Assembly (NCBI RefSeq): GCF_041687175.1
Contig: NZ_JAWLCK010000005.1
Span: forward strand, 1-63,347
DNA length: 63,347 nt
Source: Lutispora sp041687175
GTDB lineage: Bacteria > Bacillota > Clostridia > Lutisporales > Lutisporaceae
Direction of reading: 5' to 3'
The translations under genes and the position numbers were made by a program. Below the pieces are notes generated by a model. That model was not told the DNA's origin, did no database searches, and worked only from the letters and a program-made list of their open reading frames with translations. Positions 1 to 7,951 of this stretch are shown here, one piece after another. How positions within the stretch are numbered: the first letter of the stretch is position 1; the number at the start of each line of letters is the position of its first letter.

Positions 1-861
1 ATATTATTGATTGCCATATTTATACCCGGACTAGGCTATGGGGCTAAAGGTGCTATGAGATGGATTAAGATAGGACCAATGACAATGCAGCCATCGGAAT
101 TTGCAAAAACCGCATTGATAATATTTATGGCAAAAAGTTTGAGCAACAAAAAAGATAAGGTTAGACAATTCTTTCAAGGGGTTGTTCCTTATATAATACT
201 AATGGTCATATATTTTGGTTTAATCATACTGCAGCCAAACTTGAGTATGGCAGGAAGTATACTGATAATTACATTTATAATGTTGTTTGCTGCTGGAGCT
301 AAAATATGGCATTTATTGGGCTGGGTTATCCCCTTTCTTCCGGCAGTAGTATATTTGGTGACAAAAGAAAGTTACAGGCTCAATAGATGGCTGTCATTTA
401 GAGATCCATGGGCAGACCCTCTAAATACAGGCTATCAGGCTATACAATCTCTCTTGGCCTTAGGTTCAGGAGGGTTATTTGGACTAGGCCTCGGGAACAG
501 CCGGCAGAAGTTTTTTTATATACCTGAAGCTCAGAATGATTTTATATTTTCTATAATAGGGGAAGAATTAGGGTTTATAGGAGCTTCTACAGTTTTGTTT
601 TTATTCTTATTTTTAATTTGGAGAGGTATTAGAATTGCTCTTCATGCTCCTGATATGTTCGGTTGTTTGTTGGCTACAGGAATAACATGCATGATTGGAG
701 TACAGGTTGCCATAAATATAGCTGTTGTAACAGTATCAATGCCGACAACAGGTGTGACTCTTCCTCTCATTAGCTCAGGCGGTTCTTCTTTACTATTTGT
801 TATGGCCAATATAGGAATTTTGCTTAATATTTCCAGGAGCATAAAAAGTGAGGGGAGTTGA
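1..861 (+). CDS. spoVE: FtsW/RodA/SpoVE-family lipid II polymerase, 5' end cut by window
   Basis: The frame is open at the left edge, so the N-terminus lies outside the window. The 286 visible codons are highly hydrophobic, with several membrane helices. The SEDS-family C-terminal signatures are present: a segment around QNDFIFSIIGEELGFIGA and the terminal TLPLISSGGSSLL loop. SEDS proteins are membrane peptidoglycan glycosyltransferases that use lipid II with a partner class B PBP. Its position directly before murG matches Bacillus spoVE, but the vegetative paralogue FtsW looks the same at this level, so the SpoVE/FtsW choice rests on synteny. The stop codon overlaps the murG leader, indicating one operon. 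Confidence 0.88.
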   Translation: MLLIAIFIPGLGYGAKGAMRWIKIGPMTMQPSEFAKTALIIFMAKSLSNKKDKVRQFFQGVVPYIILMVIYFGLIILQPNLSMAGSILIITFIMLFAAGAKIWHLLGWVIPFLPAVVYLVTKESYRLNRWLSFRDPWADPLNTGYQAIQSLLALGSGGLFGLGLGNSRQKFFYIPEAQNDFIFSIIGEELGFIGASTVLFLFLFLIWRGIRIALHAPDMFGCLLATGITCMIGVQVAINIAVVTVSMPTTGVTLPLISSGGSSLLFVMANIGILLNISRSIKSEGS

Positions 862-866
862 ATCAA

Positions 867-1979
867 GTGAGAGTGATATTTGCGGGAGGTGGAACCGGAG
901 GACATATATACCCTGCCATATCCATCGCCAGAGGTATTTTAGATAAATATAAGGATGCAGAAATACTCTTTGTTGGAACAGCAAAGGGAATGGAAAGCAG
1001 CATAGTTCCGAGAGAAGGATTCTCTTTTACAACTATTAAGGTAAGAGGTTTTTTGAGAAAACTATCCTTTGAGAATTTGGTAGCAATAAAAGAAAATATG
1101 GTGAGTTTTATTGAATGCCGCAGAATCATAAAGGAATTTAAGCCTGATATAGTAATAGGGACAGGTGGGTATGTATGTGGCACCATGTTAATGACTGCCG
1201 CTTTTATGGGCATACCCACATTAATACATGAACAAAATGCTTTTCCTGGAGTCACCAATAGAATTCTGTCAAGATTTGTTGATAGGATAGCATTAACATT
1301 TGGTGAGGCTTCTGATTATTTTCATAGAAAAGATAAAATAACAATTACAGGCAATCCTCTTCGAGGAGAAATTACAAAAATATCTAAAACAGAAGGCATG
1401 AAAGCTTTTGGCTTTGATATAAATAAGCCTCTCATATTAATAGTTGGAGGCAGCAGAGGGGCTAAAAGAATTAATGAAAGCAGTATGCTTATTGCAGAAG
1501 AATGTGCGAAAAAGAGGGAATTTCAGCTTCTGCATATGACTGGAGAAACCCAATATAACGATGTCATAAAATTATATAATAATAATGGTATTTCTCACGA
1601 TACTTCTTATTTGAGAGTAATGCCCTATATCCACAATGCTCCCTATGCATTAGCTGGAGCAGATTTGTTGATAAGCAGGTGTGGGGCAGGACTAATATCT
1701 GAAATTACAGCCCTCGGCAAGCCGTCAATATTGATTCCATATCCATATGCAACAGATAATCATCAGGAATATAATGCCAGGGCACTAGAGAATTGTAATG
1801 CAGCAACTGTTATACTTGAAAGTGAGCTAAATGAGAATGTGCTTTTAGATAGAGTAAAATCTCTATTTGCTGATAAGAGGAAAATGGAGGATATGGCATC
1901 CAACAGCAGGAAATTGGGAAAGCCGGAGGCAACCTCCGCTATAGTTGAAATGGTTGAAGCATTATTAAACAATAAGTAG
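867..1979 (+). CDS. murG: UDP-GlcNAc:lipid I N-acetylglucosaminyltransferase MurG
   Basis: Adds GlcNAc to lipid I to make lipid II on the inner face of the membrane. The N-terminal glycine-rich loop VIFAGGGTGGHIYPA and the C-terminal donor-binding segment (SRCGAGLISEITALGKPSILIPYP, about residues 270-293) are family signatures. Length (370 aa) is normal. A TTG at 858 is also in frame, but AGGGGAG at 851-857 touches it. The GTG at 867 sits 9 nt after that site and gives the usual MRVIFAGGGTGG start, so I chose 867. It follows the SEDS gene with no real gap and is co-transcribed with it. Confidence 0.96.
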   Translation: MRVIFAGGGTGGHIYPAISIARGILDKYKDAEILFVGTAKGMESSIVPREGFSFTTIKVRGFLRKLSFENLVAIKENMVSFIECRRIIKEFKPDIVIGTGGYVCGTMLMTAAFMGIPTLIHEQNAFPGVTNRILSRFVDRIALTFGEASDYFHRKDKITITGNPLRGEITKISKTEGMKAFGFDINKPLILIVGGSRGAKRINESSMLIAEECAKKREFQLLHMTGETQYNDVIKLYNNNGISHDTSYLRVMPYIHNAPYALAGADLLISRCGAGLISEITALGKPSILIPYPYATDNHQEYNARALENCNAATVILESELNENVLLDRVKSLFADKRKMEDMASNSRKLGKPEATSAIVEMVEALLNNK

Positions 1980-1988
1980 ATACTGATA

Positions 1989-1997
1989 TGTTATAAT
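1989..1997 (+). promoter_or_regulatory. Extended -10 promoter element upstream of murA
   Basis: TG-T-TATAAT is a perfect extended -10 hexamer about 95 nt before the murA start and just after murG. It implies that murA has its own housekeeping promoter as well as read-through. No good -35 was identified, as expected for extended -10 promoters. Confidence 0.5.
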
Positions 1998-2024
1998 GAA
2001 TAAAGAAGAGTACTTGCCTTTGTA

Positions 2025-2086
2025 ACACCTTTGGAGGAAATGCATAATATGTTAGTATGATTACTATTAGCACTTCCTGGAGGTGT
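2025..2086 (+). promoter_or_regulatory. Leader hairpin with mini-ORF that masks the murA ribosome site
   Basis: ACACCT (2025-2030) pairs perfectly with AGGTGT (2081-2086). AGGAAATGC (2035-2043) pairs with GCACTTCCT (2070-2078) with one mismatch. The 3' arm contains murA's own Shine-Dalgarno (CTGGAGGTG). The 5' arm carries a second site (GGAGG, 2033-2037) followed by ATG at 2049 and a stop at 2058-2060, a three-codon frame (a six-codon version starts at 2040). The layout resembles a translational attenuator. Folding was done by eye. Confidence 0.4.
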
Positions 2087-2094
2087 CGTAAAAC

Positions 2095-3351
2095 ATGGGC
2101 ATGTATATCATAAATGGTGGCAACAGGCTCGAAGGTGAGTTGAGGATTGAAGGCTCAAAGAATGCTGTGCTGCCGATATTAGCAGCATCAATAATAAATG
2201 GTAAAAATTCAATTATCCATAATGTTCCATATTTGAAGGATGTAAATACATTAGTAAGTATGCTTGAATCAATCGGATGCAAATACAGTTTTGTAGGGAA
2301 TACAGTTATAGTGGATTCCACAGGGGATTTGGACATAAATATACCAGAGAAGCCTGTACGAGAGATGAGATCATCAATCATACTTATGGGAGCAATGCTG
2401 GGGAGATTCAAGAAGGTTAAAATAAGTTTTCCAGGAGGCTGCGAAATCGGATTAAGACCTATTGATCTGCATTTATCAGGTCTCAGACTTTTAGGCGCAA
2501 AAATCGTAGAATCACATGGATATATAATATGTGAATGTGATAAACTGTATGGCAATGAAATTCATTTAGATTATCCCAGCGTTGGTGCTACAGAAAATAT
2601 TATGTTAGCAGCTGTATCAGCTGAGGGAGTGACCACTATTCAAAATGCAGCGAGAGAGCCGGAAATAGTAGATCTACAGGATTTCTTGAACAAGATGGGG
2701 GCTAAAATTACTGGTGCAGGAAGCAGCACCATAAGAATACAAGGTGTAACAAGTTTCCATGATGTAGAGCATACAGTCATACCTGATAGAATAGTTGCAG
2801 GTACCTATGCGGTTGCAGCAGCTATTACAGGTGGAAAAGTAGTAATAAGAGATATTATTCCTGAGCATATAAAACCGATTATTTCAAAGCTTGGGGAAAG
2901 CGGATGTAAAATATACAGATATGATAAAGATATAAGCATTAGCTGCAGCAGAAGACCAAATGCAGTAGATATTATAAAGACCATGCCATATCCAGGATTT
3001 CCGACAGATATGCAAGCCCAGATGATGGCGCTCATGTGTACTGCAAGAGGCACAAGTATTTTTATAGAGACTATATTTGAGAATAGATATAAACATGCCG
3101 AAGAACTAATAAAAATGGGAGCAAATATAAAAATAGAGGGCAGAGCTGCAATAGTCAAAGGGGTAAATAAACTGATGGGAGCACATGTGTTTTCTCGTGA
3201 CCTTCGCGGAGGTGCCGCTTTAGTTTTGGCTGGTTTAGCGGCTGAAGGTACTACAATAGTAGATAATGTAGATTTACACATAGAAAGAGGATATGAAAAT
3301 CTGGATATAAAGCTCAAAAACCTAGGTGCAGACATAACAAAAGAAAAATGA
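2095..3351 (+). CDS. murA: UDP-N-acetylglucosamine 1-carboxyvinyltransferase MurA
   Basis: Catalyses the first committed step of peptidoglycan synthesis, moving enolpyruvate from PEP to UDP-GlcNAc in the cytoplasm. The EPSP-synthase-like fold is evident from GSKNAVLPILAAS near the N-terminus (Lys22 region) and the loop PGGCEIGLRPIDLHL. That loop holds the catalytic Cys at about residue 116, the residue alkylated by fosfomycin. Length (418 aa) is normal. The ATG at 2095 is 11-12 nt after CTGGAGGTG; the next ATG (2101) is too far. A leader hairpin precedes it. Confidence 0.96.
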   Translation: MGMYIINGGNRLEGELRIEGSKNAVLPILAASIINGKNSIIHNVPYLKDVNTLVSMLESIGCKYSFVGNTVIVDSTGDLDINIPEKPVREMRSSIILMGAMLGRFKKVKISFPGGCEIGLRPIDLHLSGLRLLGAKIVESHGYIICECDKLYGNEIHLDYPSVGATENIMLAAVSAEGVTTIQNAAREPEIVDLQDFLNKMGAKITGAGSSTIRIQGVTSFHDVEHTVIPDRIVAGTYAVAAAITGGKVVIRDIIPEHIKPIISKLGESGCKIYRYDKDISISCSRRPNAVDIIKTMPYPGFPTDMQAQMMALMCTARGTSIFIETIFENRYKHAEELIKMGANIKIEGRAAIVKGVNKLMGAHVFSRDLRGGAALVLAGLAAEGTTIVDNVDLHIERGYENLDIKLKNLGADITKEK

Positions 3352-3414
3352 TGATTGCAGCTATGCTGCAATAAATTTTAGTTCTTTTGTAGTACAAGCC
3401 TTAGAGGTGAGAAT

Positions 3415-4125
3415 ATGAAATCATTATTTAAATTTTTTATTTTGGTTTTTATACTAGGAGCAATTGGGGCTTTTTTACTTTCATCTGAAATATTTGAGAT
3501 TAAGAACATATATGTTACGGGAAATAAGACTGTAGCTAAGGATGAAATAATAAAGTTATCAAATATACAGTACAAGCAAAATATTTTCAAATTAAACACC
3601 AAAGATATAATAAAAGGTATGTTTAATAACCCTAAAATCAAAGCAGTAAAGATAAAGAGGGTATTGCCTTCCAGCATTGCATTGGATATTATTGAAAGGG
3701 AAGGCGTTGCTTTAATACCTTACTTGGGATCATATATAAAAATTGACGAAGAAACCGTAATAATTGAAGTAATCAGCTTAGAGAGCGATTTAAATCTGCC
3801 AATAGTATCAGGTATTACTTTTAGTGATTTTAAGCTTGGTGAAAAGCTAAAAAGTGAAAAATTAGATCAGTTAAATAGTGTGATGGAAGTAATTAAATGT
3901 TTGAAAAGTGTTAAAATGACAGATATAATTGAAACAATTAATGTAGAAGATTCATCTAACATAATAATAACAACATCAAACAATATACGAGTGTATTTAG
4001 GAAATAATAAGCTGGATTACAAAATTGGCATGGCAAAGTCAATTGTGGAGGATCTAACAAAGGATAATGAAATTGGAATAGTTGATATGAGACATGAAGG
4101 TAATCCGATTTTTAAGAGAGATTAA
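3415..4125 (+). CDS. divIB: Cell-division protein FtsQ/DivIB
   Basis: Bitopic division protein that joins FtsL and FtsB/DivIC in the divisome. There is a short cytoplasmic N-terminus, one membrane helix (about residues 5-25), then a POTRA domain beginning IKNIYVTGNKTVAKDEI and a beta domain. Length (236 aa) fits clostridial DivIB. AGAGGTGAG precedes the ATG. It follows murA after about 60 nt and runs directly into the DUF881 pair, the usual clostridial dcw order. Confidence 0.9.
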   Translation: MKSLFKFFILVFILGAIGAFLLSSEIFEIKNIYVTGNKTVAKDEIIKLSNIQYKQNIFKLNTKDIIKGMFNNPKIKAVKIKRVLPSSIALDIIEREGVALIPYLGSYIKIDEETVIIEVISLESDLNLPIVSGITFSDFKLGEKLKSEKLDQLNSVMEVIKCLKSVKMTDIIETINVEDSSNIIITTSNNIRVYLGNNKLDYKIGMAKSIVEDLTKDNEIGIVDMRHEGNPIFKRD

Positions 4126-4141
4126 GCCAGGAGGTTTTTCA

Positions 4142-4858
4142 ATGAAAAACATAAAAATTCATCTAGCCATAGGCTTAGTGTGTTTAGTATTAGGAATTAT
4201 GGTTGCTGTACAGTTTAAAACTGTAAAAAACAATATAGGTCCTGTAACAGAATATAGAGCAAGAGAATTGGCTTCCCAGTTAAAAAGGGTAACTACTGAA
4301 AGAGATAGTTTGGTTGAATTAAAAAATGAACTGGAGAAGAAGCTTCGAGATTATGAAAATGCAGAAGCTGAAGGTAATGTGGCAGCAAAATTTTTGACTG
4401 AAGAGTTGAATAAAGCAAGGATTATTGCCGGTCTTGTAGATGTAGAAGGACCTGGTATTATAATGGTACTAGATGATTTGAAATTTTCCGAGCATTATAA
4501 TTACAATATCATCAGTTATACTGATTTATTGGAGTTGGTTAATGAGCTCAATGCGGCAGGTGCTGAAGCTATTTCGATAAATGATCAGAGAATAATATCT
4601 ACAACAGAGATAAGGCAAGCAGGACTTCATATTAATATCAATACTGTTAAATTTGCACCCCCATATACTTTTAAGGCAATAGGAGAGCCGAAAACCCTTG
4701 AAGCAGCTTTAAGGATGAGAGATGGGATTATCCAGAGAATTGAGAACAAAGGTATTGGTATATCAATTACTCAACAACAATCAGTAGTTGTAAAAAAATA
4801 TGATGGTGTAATTGAAAAGAAGTATTCAAGAGTAGTAAAAGAAGGAGAAACCCAATAA
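4142..4858 (+). CDS. DUF881 membrane-anchored protein, copy 1
   Basis: A 238-aa protein with one N-terminal membrane helix (about residues 5-23), a coiled-coil stretch rich in K/E/R (about 35-75), and a globular DUF881 domain with the motif NELNAAGAEAISINDQRI. Function is unknown. In Firmicutes the family sits in division clusters beside the small basic protein. An in-frame ATG at 4094 lies within divIB; the ATG at 4142, 7 nt after AGGAGG, is the credible start. The next gene is a paralogue, so this is a tandem duplication. Confidence 0.88.
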   Translation: MKNIKIHLAIGLVCLVLGIMVAVQFKTVKNNIGPVTEYRARELASQLKRVTTERDSLVELKNELEKKLRDYENAEAEGNVAAKFLTEELNKARIIAGLVDVEGPGIIMVLDDLKFSEHYNYNIISYTDLLELVNELNAAGAEAISINDQRIISTTEIRQAGLHININTVKFAPPYTFKAIGEPKTLEAALRMRDGIIQRIENKGIGISITQQQSVVVKKYDGVIEKKYSRVVKEGETQ

Positions 4859-4859
4859 T

Positions 4860-5588
4860 ATGAAAAGAGGATTATCCACCTATTATTTACTTGCTATTGC
4901 ATTAATATTAGGCTTTTTTCTAGCCATACAAATAAAATCCGATATTACTTCTCAAGGCATCATAACAATACCTAAATTATTAGCTATGGAAAAGGATGTC
5001 AGCAATTTAGAAGTAGAGATAGATAATCTCCAAAAGTCTATAAATGAACTGAATCTAAAACTTAAGGATTATGAAACCAGCCTGAATGAAAGCGGAAGTA
5101 TATATAGCTCTATGATGGAAGAGTGGAAAAAAATCAGAAATTATGCTGGCATGGAGAAAATTTCAGGTCCAGGTATCATAATTACCATGAATGATAGTGA
5201 TAAAGAAATTGAAATTGGTGATAATCCGGAATTGTATATAATTCATGATATAGATGTGTTAGAAGTAATAAATGAATTAAGAGCTGCTGGAGCTGAAGCT
5301 ATATCCATCAACGGAGAGAGGGTTTTGGGCACATCAAGTATAGAATGCGGAGGTCCTATAATAATAATTGATGGAAAAAGGCACGCTACTCCTTTTATAA
5401 TAAGGGCAATAGGAGACCCAAAGGTTCTTGAGGCTTCCATCCTTGCACCTAATAGTTATATTGATCTGATGGAGTATACAGGTATAGAGATTGATGTAAA
5501 AAAAGTTGAGAATATAGTAATGGATGGATACAAATCTCCTTTGAAACTTAAATATCAGAAAAGTATAGAAGAAGGTGAAAAGAAATGA
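4860..5588 (+). CDS. DUF881 membrane-anchored protein, copy 2
   Basis: A 242-aa paralogue of the preceding gene with the same architecture: N-terminal membrane helix, coiled coil (about residues 40-80) and DUF881 domain with NELRAAGAEAISINGERV. It starts 2 nt after the previous stop and overlaps the following sbp gene by 4 nt (ATGA), so the three are translationally coupled. The duplicated proteins share the AGAEAISIN core but differ strongly elsewhere, suggesting an old duplication with separate roles or a heteromer. The function is unknown. Confidence 0.88.
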   Translation: MKRGLSTYYLLAIALILGFFLAIQIKSDITSQGIITIPKLLAMEKDVSNLEVEIDNLQKSINELNLKLKDYETSLNESGSIYSSMMEEWKKIRNYAGMEKISGPGIIITMNDSDKEIEIGDNPELYIIHDIDVLEVINELRAAGAEAISINGERVLGTSSIECGGPIIIIDGKRHATPFIIRAIGDPKVLEASILAPNSYIDLMEYTGIEIDVKKVENIVMDGYKSPLKLKYQKSIEEGEKK

Positions 5589-5932
5589 TAGTACCATTGT
5601 TAGGGTTATTATTGGGAATACTATTAGGTTTGCTTTCTCCTCTTACAATACCTATACAGTATTCAACATACATGTCTATAGCAATACTGGCTGCTCTGGA
5701 TTCGGTGTTCGGAGGCGTGAGATCTAGTTTAGAAAACACCTTTGATGTTGAGATATTTATATCAGGTTTTTTTGCAAATGCGGTTTTGGCTGCAATATTG
5801 ACATACATTGGGGACCAGCTTGGAGTTCCAATATATTATGCTGCAATATTCGCCTTTGGCGTAAGACTATTCCAGAACTTTGCAATAATAAGAAGGTATA
5901 TTTTAGCTAAAATAAAAAGAAATAGAAAATAA
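5585..5932 (+). CDS. sbp: Small basic protein Sbp (DUF1290)
   Basis: A 115-aa hydrophobic protein with about three membrane helices and a very basic tail ending RYILAKIKRNRK. The central motif LAALDSVFGGVRSSLE is typical of DUF1290. Bacillus sbp lies just before ftsA-ftsZ; here ftsZ follows with no ftsA between. Function is unknown, but conserved linkage to division genes suggests a role at the membrane in division. The start overlaps the upstream stop as ATGA. Confidence 0.88.
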   Translation: MIVPLLGLLLGILLGLLSPLTIPIQYSTYMSIAILAALDSVFGGVRSSLENTFDVEIFISGFFANAVLAAILTYIGDQLGVPIYYAAIFAFGVRLFQNFAIIRRYILAKIKRNRK

Positions 5933-6073
5933 AAATTTTATAAAAATAAAGGAAATTAAGCTTTTTCGTTGAACAATATATTAATGAACTAACAAAAAAT
6001 GTGAGAAAGGATCTTATTGCTATATAACAGGTATCATATTTAATAATAAAGGATGTAATAGGGAGGTCGTAGT

Positions 6074-7153
6074 GTGCTCGAGTTTGATGTTGAAGTTAAT
6101 TCGGTTGCTCGTATAAAGGTTATAGGTGTAGGAGGCGGTGGAAATAACGCAGTAAACAGAATGATTGCTGCAGGTCTTAAAGGCATAGAGTTCTTTTCAG
6201 TTAATACTGATAAACAAGCATTGTGCATGGCACAAGCACCAAACAAGATACAGATTGGCGAAAAACTTACAAAAGGACTAGGTGCAGGTGCTAATCCTGA
6301 AGTTGGGAAGAAAGCAGCAGAAGAGAGCTATGAAGACATAAAACAAGCACTGGAAGGTGCTGATATGGTTTTTGTAACTGCAGGAATGGGTGGAGGTACA
6401 GGTACGGGAGCCGCTCCTATTGTTGCGAAAATTTCCAAGGAGTTAGGGATATTAACTGTTGGAGTCGTAACAAAACCTTTTGGTTTTGAAGGTAAAGTAA
6501 GGAAGCTCCAGGCAGAAAAAGGCTTATTGGAGCTTAAGGAACATGTGGATACACTGGTTACTATACCAAATGATAGATTACTTCAGATAGTTGATAAAAA
6601 GGCTTCTATTATGGATGCCTTTAGAATCGCTGATGATGTATTAAGACAGGGTGTACAGGGTATTTCCGACCTGATAGCAGTACCAGGGTTGGTTAATCTT
6701 GACTTCGCAGATGTGAAAACAATAATGGCAAGCAAAGGTCTTGCTCACATGGGTATAGGACATGGCAGTGGAGAAAATAGAAGCTCCGATGCTGTGAAGC
6801 AGGCTATACATAGTCCTCTTCTTGAAACTTCTATAGAAGGTGCTAAGAGCGTTCTTCTAAATATAACTGGAGGGCCGGATCTTGGAATATTTGAAGTTAA
6901 TGAAGCTGCAGAATTGGTTTTCCAGTCTGCAGATCCAGATGCCAATATAATATTTGGTGCAGTTATTGACGAGAATTTGAAAGATGAAATAAGGATAACT
7001 GTTATAGCAACAGGATTTAGCGAATTTGAAACTAAACCTGTTTTACCTGTTGATGACGATGAGATCATAGATAAAAAAACTGATACACATAAATCAAATT
7101 ATCGAGATGATGATCTTGATATTCCACCATTTTTAAGAAACAGATTCAAATAA
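6074..7153 (+). CDS. ftsZ: Cell-division GTPase FtsZ
   Basis: Tubulin homologue that polymerises into the Z ring and recruits the divisome. The tubulin signature GGGTGTG lies at residues 106-112, the N-terminal GVGGGGNNAVNRM nucleotide loop at about 18-30, and the T7 region near NLDFADVKTIM. The extreme C-terminus DIPPFLRNRFK is the conserved tail that binds SepF or FtsA. At 359 aa it is slightly short because of a short linker. The GTG start (6074) is 6 nt after GGGAGGT. It is followed by a terminator and precedes the sporulation cluster. Confidence 0.97.
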   Translation: MLEFDVEVNSVARIKVIGVGGGGNNAVNRMIAAGLKGIEFFSVNTDKQALCMAQAPNKIQIGEKLTKGLGAGANPEVGKKAAEESYEDIKQALEGADMVFVTAGMGGGTGTGAAPIVAKISKELGILTVGVVTKPFGFEGKVRKLQAEKGLLELKEHVDTLVTIPNDRLLQIVDKKASIMDAFRIADDVLRQGVQGISDLIAVPGLVNLDFADVKTIMASKGLAHMGIGHGSGENRSSDAVKQAIHSPLLETSIEGAKSVLLNITGGPDLGIFEVNEAAELVFQSADPDANIIFGAVIDENLKDEIRITVIATGFSEFETKPVLPVDDDEIIDKKTDTHKSNYRDDDLDIPPFLRNRFK

Positions 7154-7162
7154 ATAAAGCTA

Positions 7163-7190
7163 AAAAACTGGACGATGTCCAGTTTTTTTA
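7163..7190 (+). terminator. Rho-independent terminator after ftsZ
   Basis: AAAACTGGAC pairs with GTCCAGTTTT around a three-base loop, followed by a T tract. It closes the dcw operon. Confidence 0.9.
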
Positions 7191-7278
7191 TTTCTTTTTC
7201 TTCTCCAAAAAACTTGGAATAAAAATAGAAATCTCCAATATACATGTATTATACATAATTTTTGAGTGGTGATTCTTT

Positions 7279-7818
7279 ATGTTTAGTGTATATATTGACT
7301 GGGGCTATGGGATAGGGGTAGAAGCTTTCAGCAGCTTCAAAATAGGAGAAAAGCTATATAATGAACTAAAACTTCTAGGGGCATCCGTCGGTATAAGACC
7401 TATAAGTGATACAGCAGTAAGTGTAGAAGAAAGGATAAGCTTAATTGAACATGCCAATGCTGATATATTGATTTCCATAGATACAAATTGGTCTGAAAAT
7501 GCAAATCAGAAAGGTATAGAAACCTATTATAGTGCTTCCAGCAAAAAAGGGGAATTGCTTGCAAAGAAGGTACAAAGGGAATTGATAAAGGCTACTAATT
7601 TATATAACAGAGGAATAATTAGCTGTAGTGATAAGGTAAATTCAGTAATATCCAGGCTAATAAAAGCAAATGAAACATCTATAGTTACTCTAATAGGCTT
7701 CTATTCAAATCCCCATGAAAGATTGAAAATTGAGCAGGATATGTTTAAAGAACTGGCTTCTATTGGTATTTTAAATGGTATTAAAGAACTATACAAAACA
7801 AAAGGAATTTTTATGTAG
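7279..7818 (+). CDS. Degenerate amidase_3-like protein (probable pseudoenzyme)
   Basis: This 179-aa protein follows the N-acetylmuramoyl-L-alanine amidase (Amidase_3) fold pattern: strand-turn YIDWGYG, SVEERISLIEHANADILISID, GIETYYSA and GFYSNPHE. The residues that make the family enzymatic appear to be replaced. The zinc His of DxGHGG is Tyr, the His of SIHAN is Asp (SIDTN), and the catalytic Glu of VELGF is Leu (TLIGF). No signal peptide is visible, so it is probably cytoplasmic. It sits alone between ftsZ and spoIIGA. A binding or regulatory role is inferred; the alignment was made by eye. Confidence 0.7.
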   Translation: MFSVYIDWGYGIGVEAFSSFKIGEKLYNELKLLGASVGIRPISDTAVSVEERISLIEHANADILISIDTNWSENANQKGIETYYSASSKKGELLAKKVQRELIKATNLYNRGIISCSDKVNSVISRLIKANETSIVTLIGFYSNPHERLKIEQDMFKELASIGILNGIKELYKTKGIFM

Positions 7819-7841
7819 ATTTATATAAAGCATTTTTTTAT

Positions 7842-7888
7842 TTCGACTTCTAAAAATGACAAATATTTTCCACTTATGTTTCTATAAT
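7842..7888 (+). promoter_or_regulatory. Probable Spo0A-controlled spoIIGA promoter
   Basis: ATGACA (7856-7861) and TATAAT (7883-7888) are 21 bp apart, an unusually long spacing like the roughly 22-bp spacing of the Bacillus spoIIG promoter. TTCGACT (7842-7848) matches the reverse of the 0A box TGTCGAA at 6 of 7 positions and lies just upstream of the -35. The arrangement is visible in the sequence; Spo0A control is inferred. Confidence 0.5.
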
Positions 7889-7951
7889 TATAGTAAGTGA
7901 TAGGATTAAATTAATTTCTAATAAATATAATTAGCAAAGGTTTGTGGAAAT

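Noticed and set aside
2067..3371. Long minus-strand open frames opposite murA
   Set aside because: Shadows of the murA coding sequence; no ribosome site and no family resemblance.
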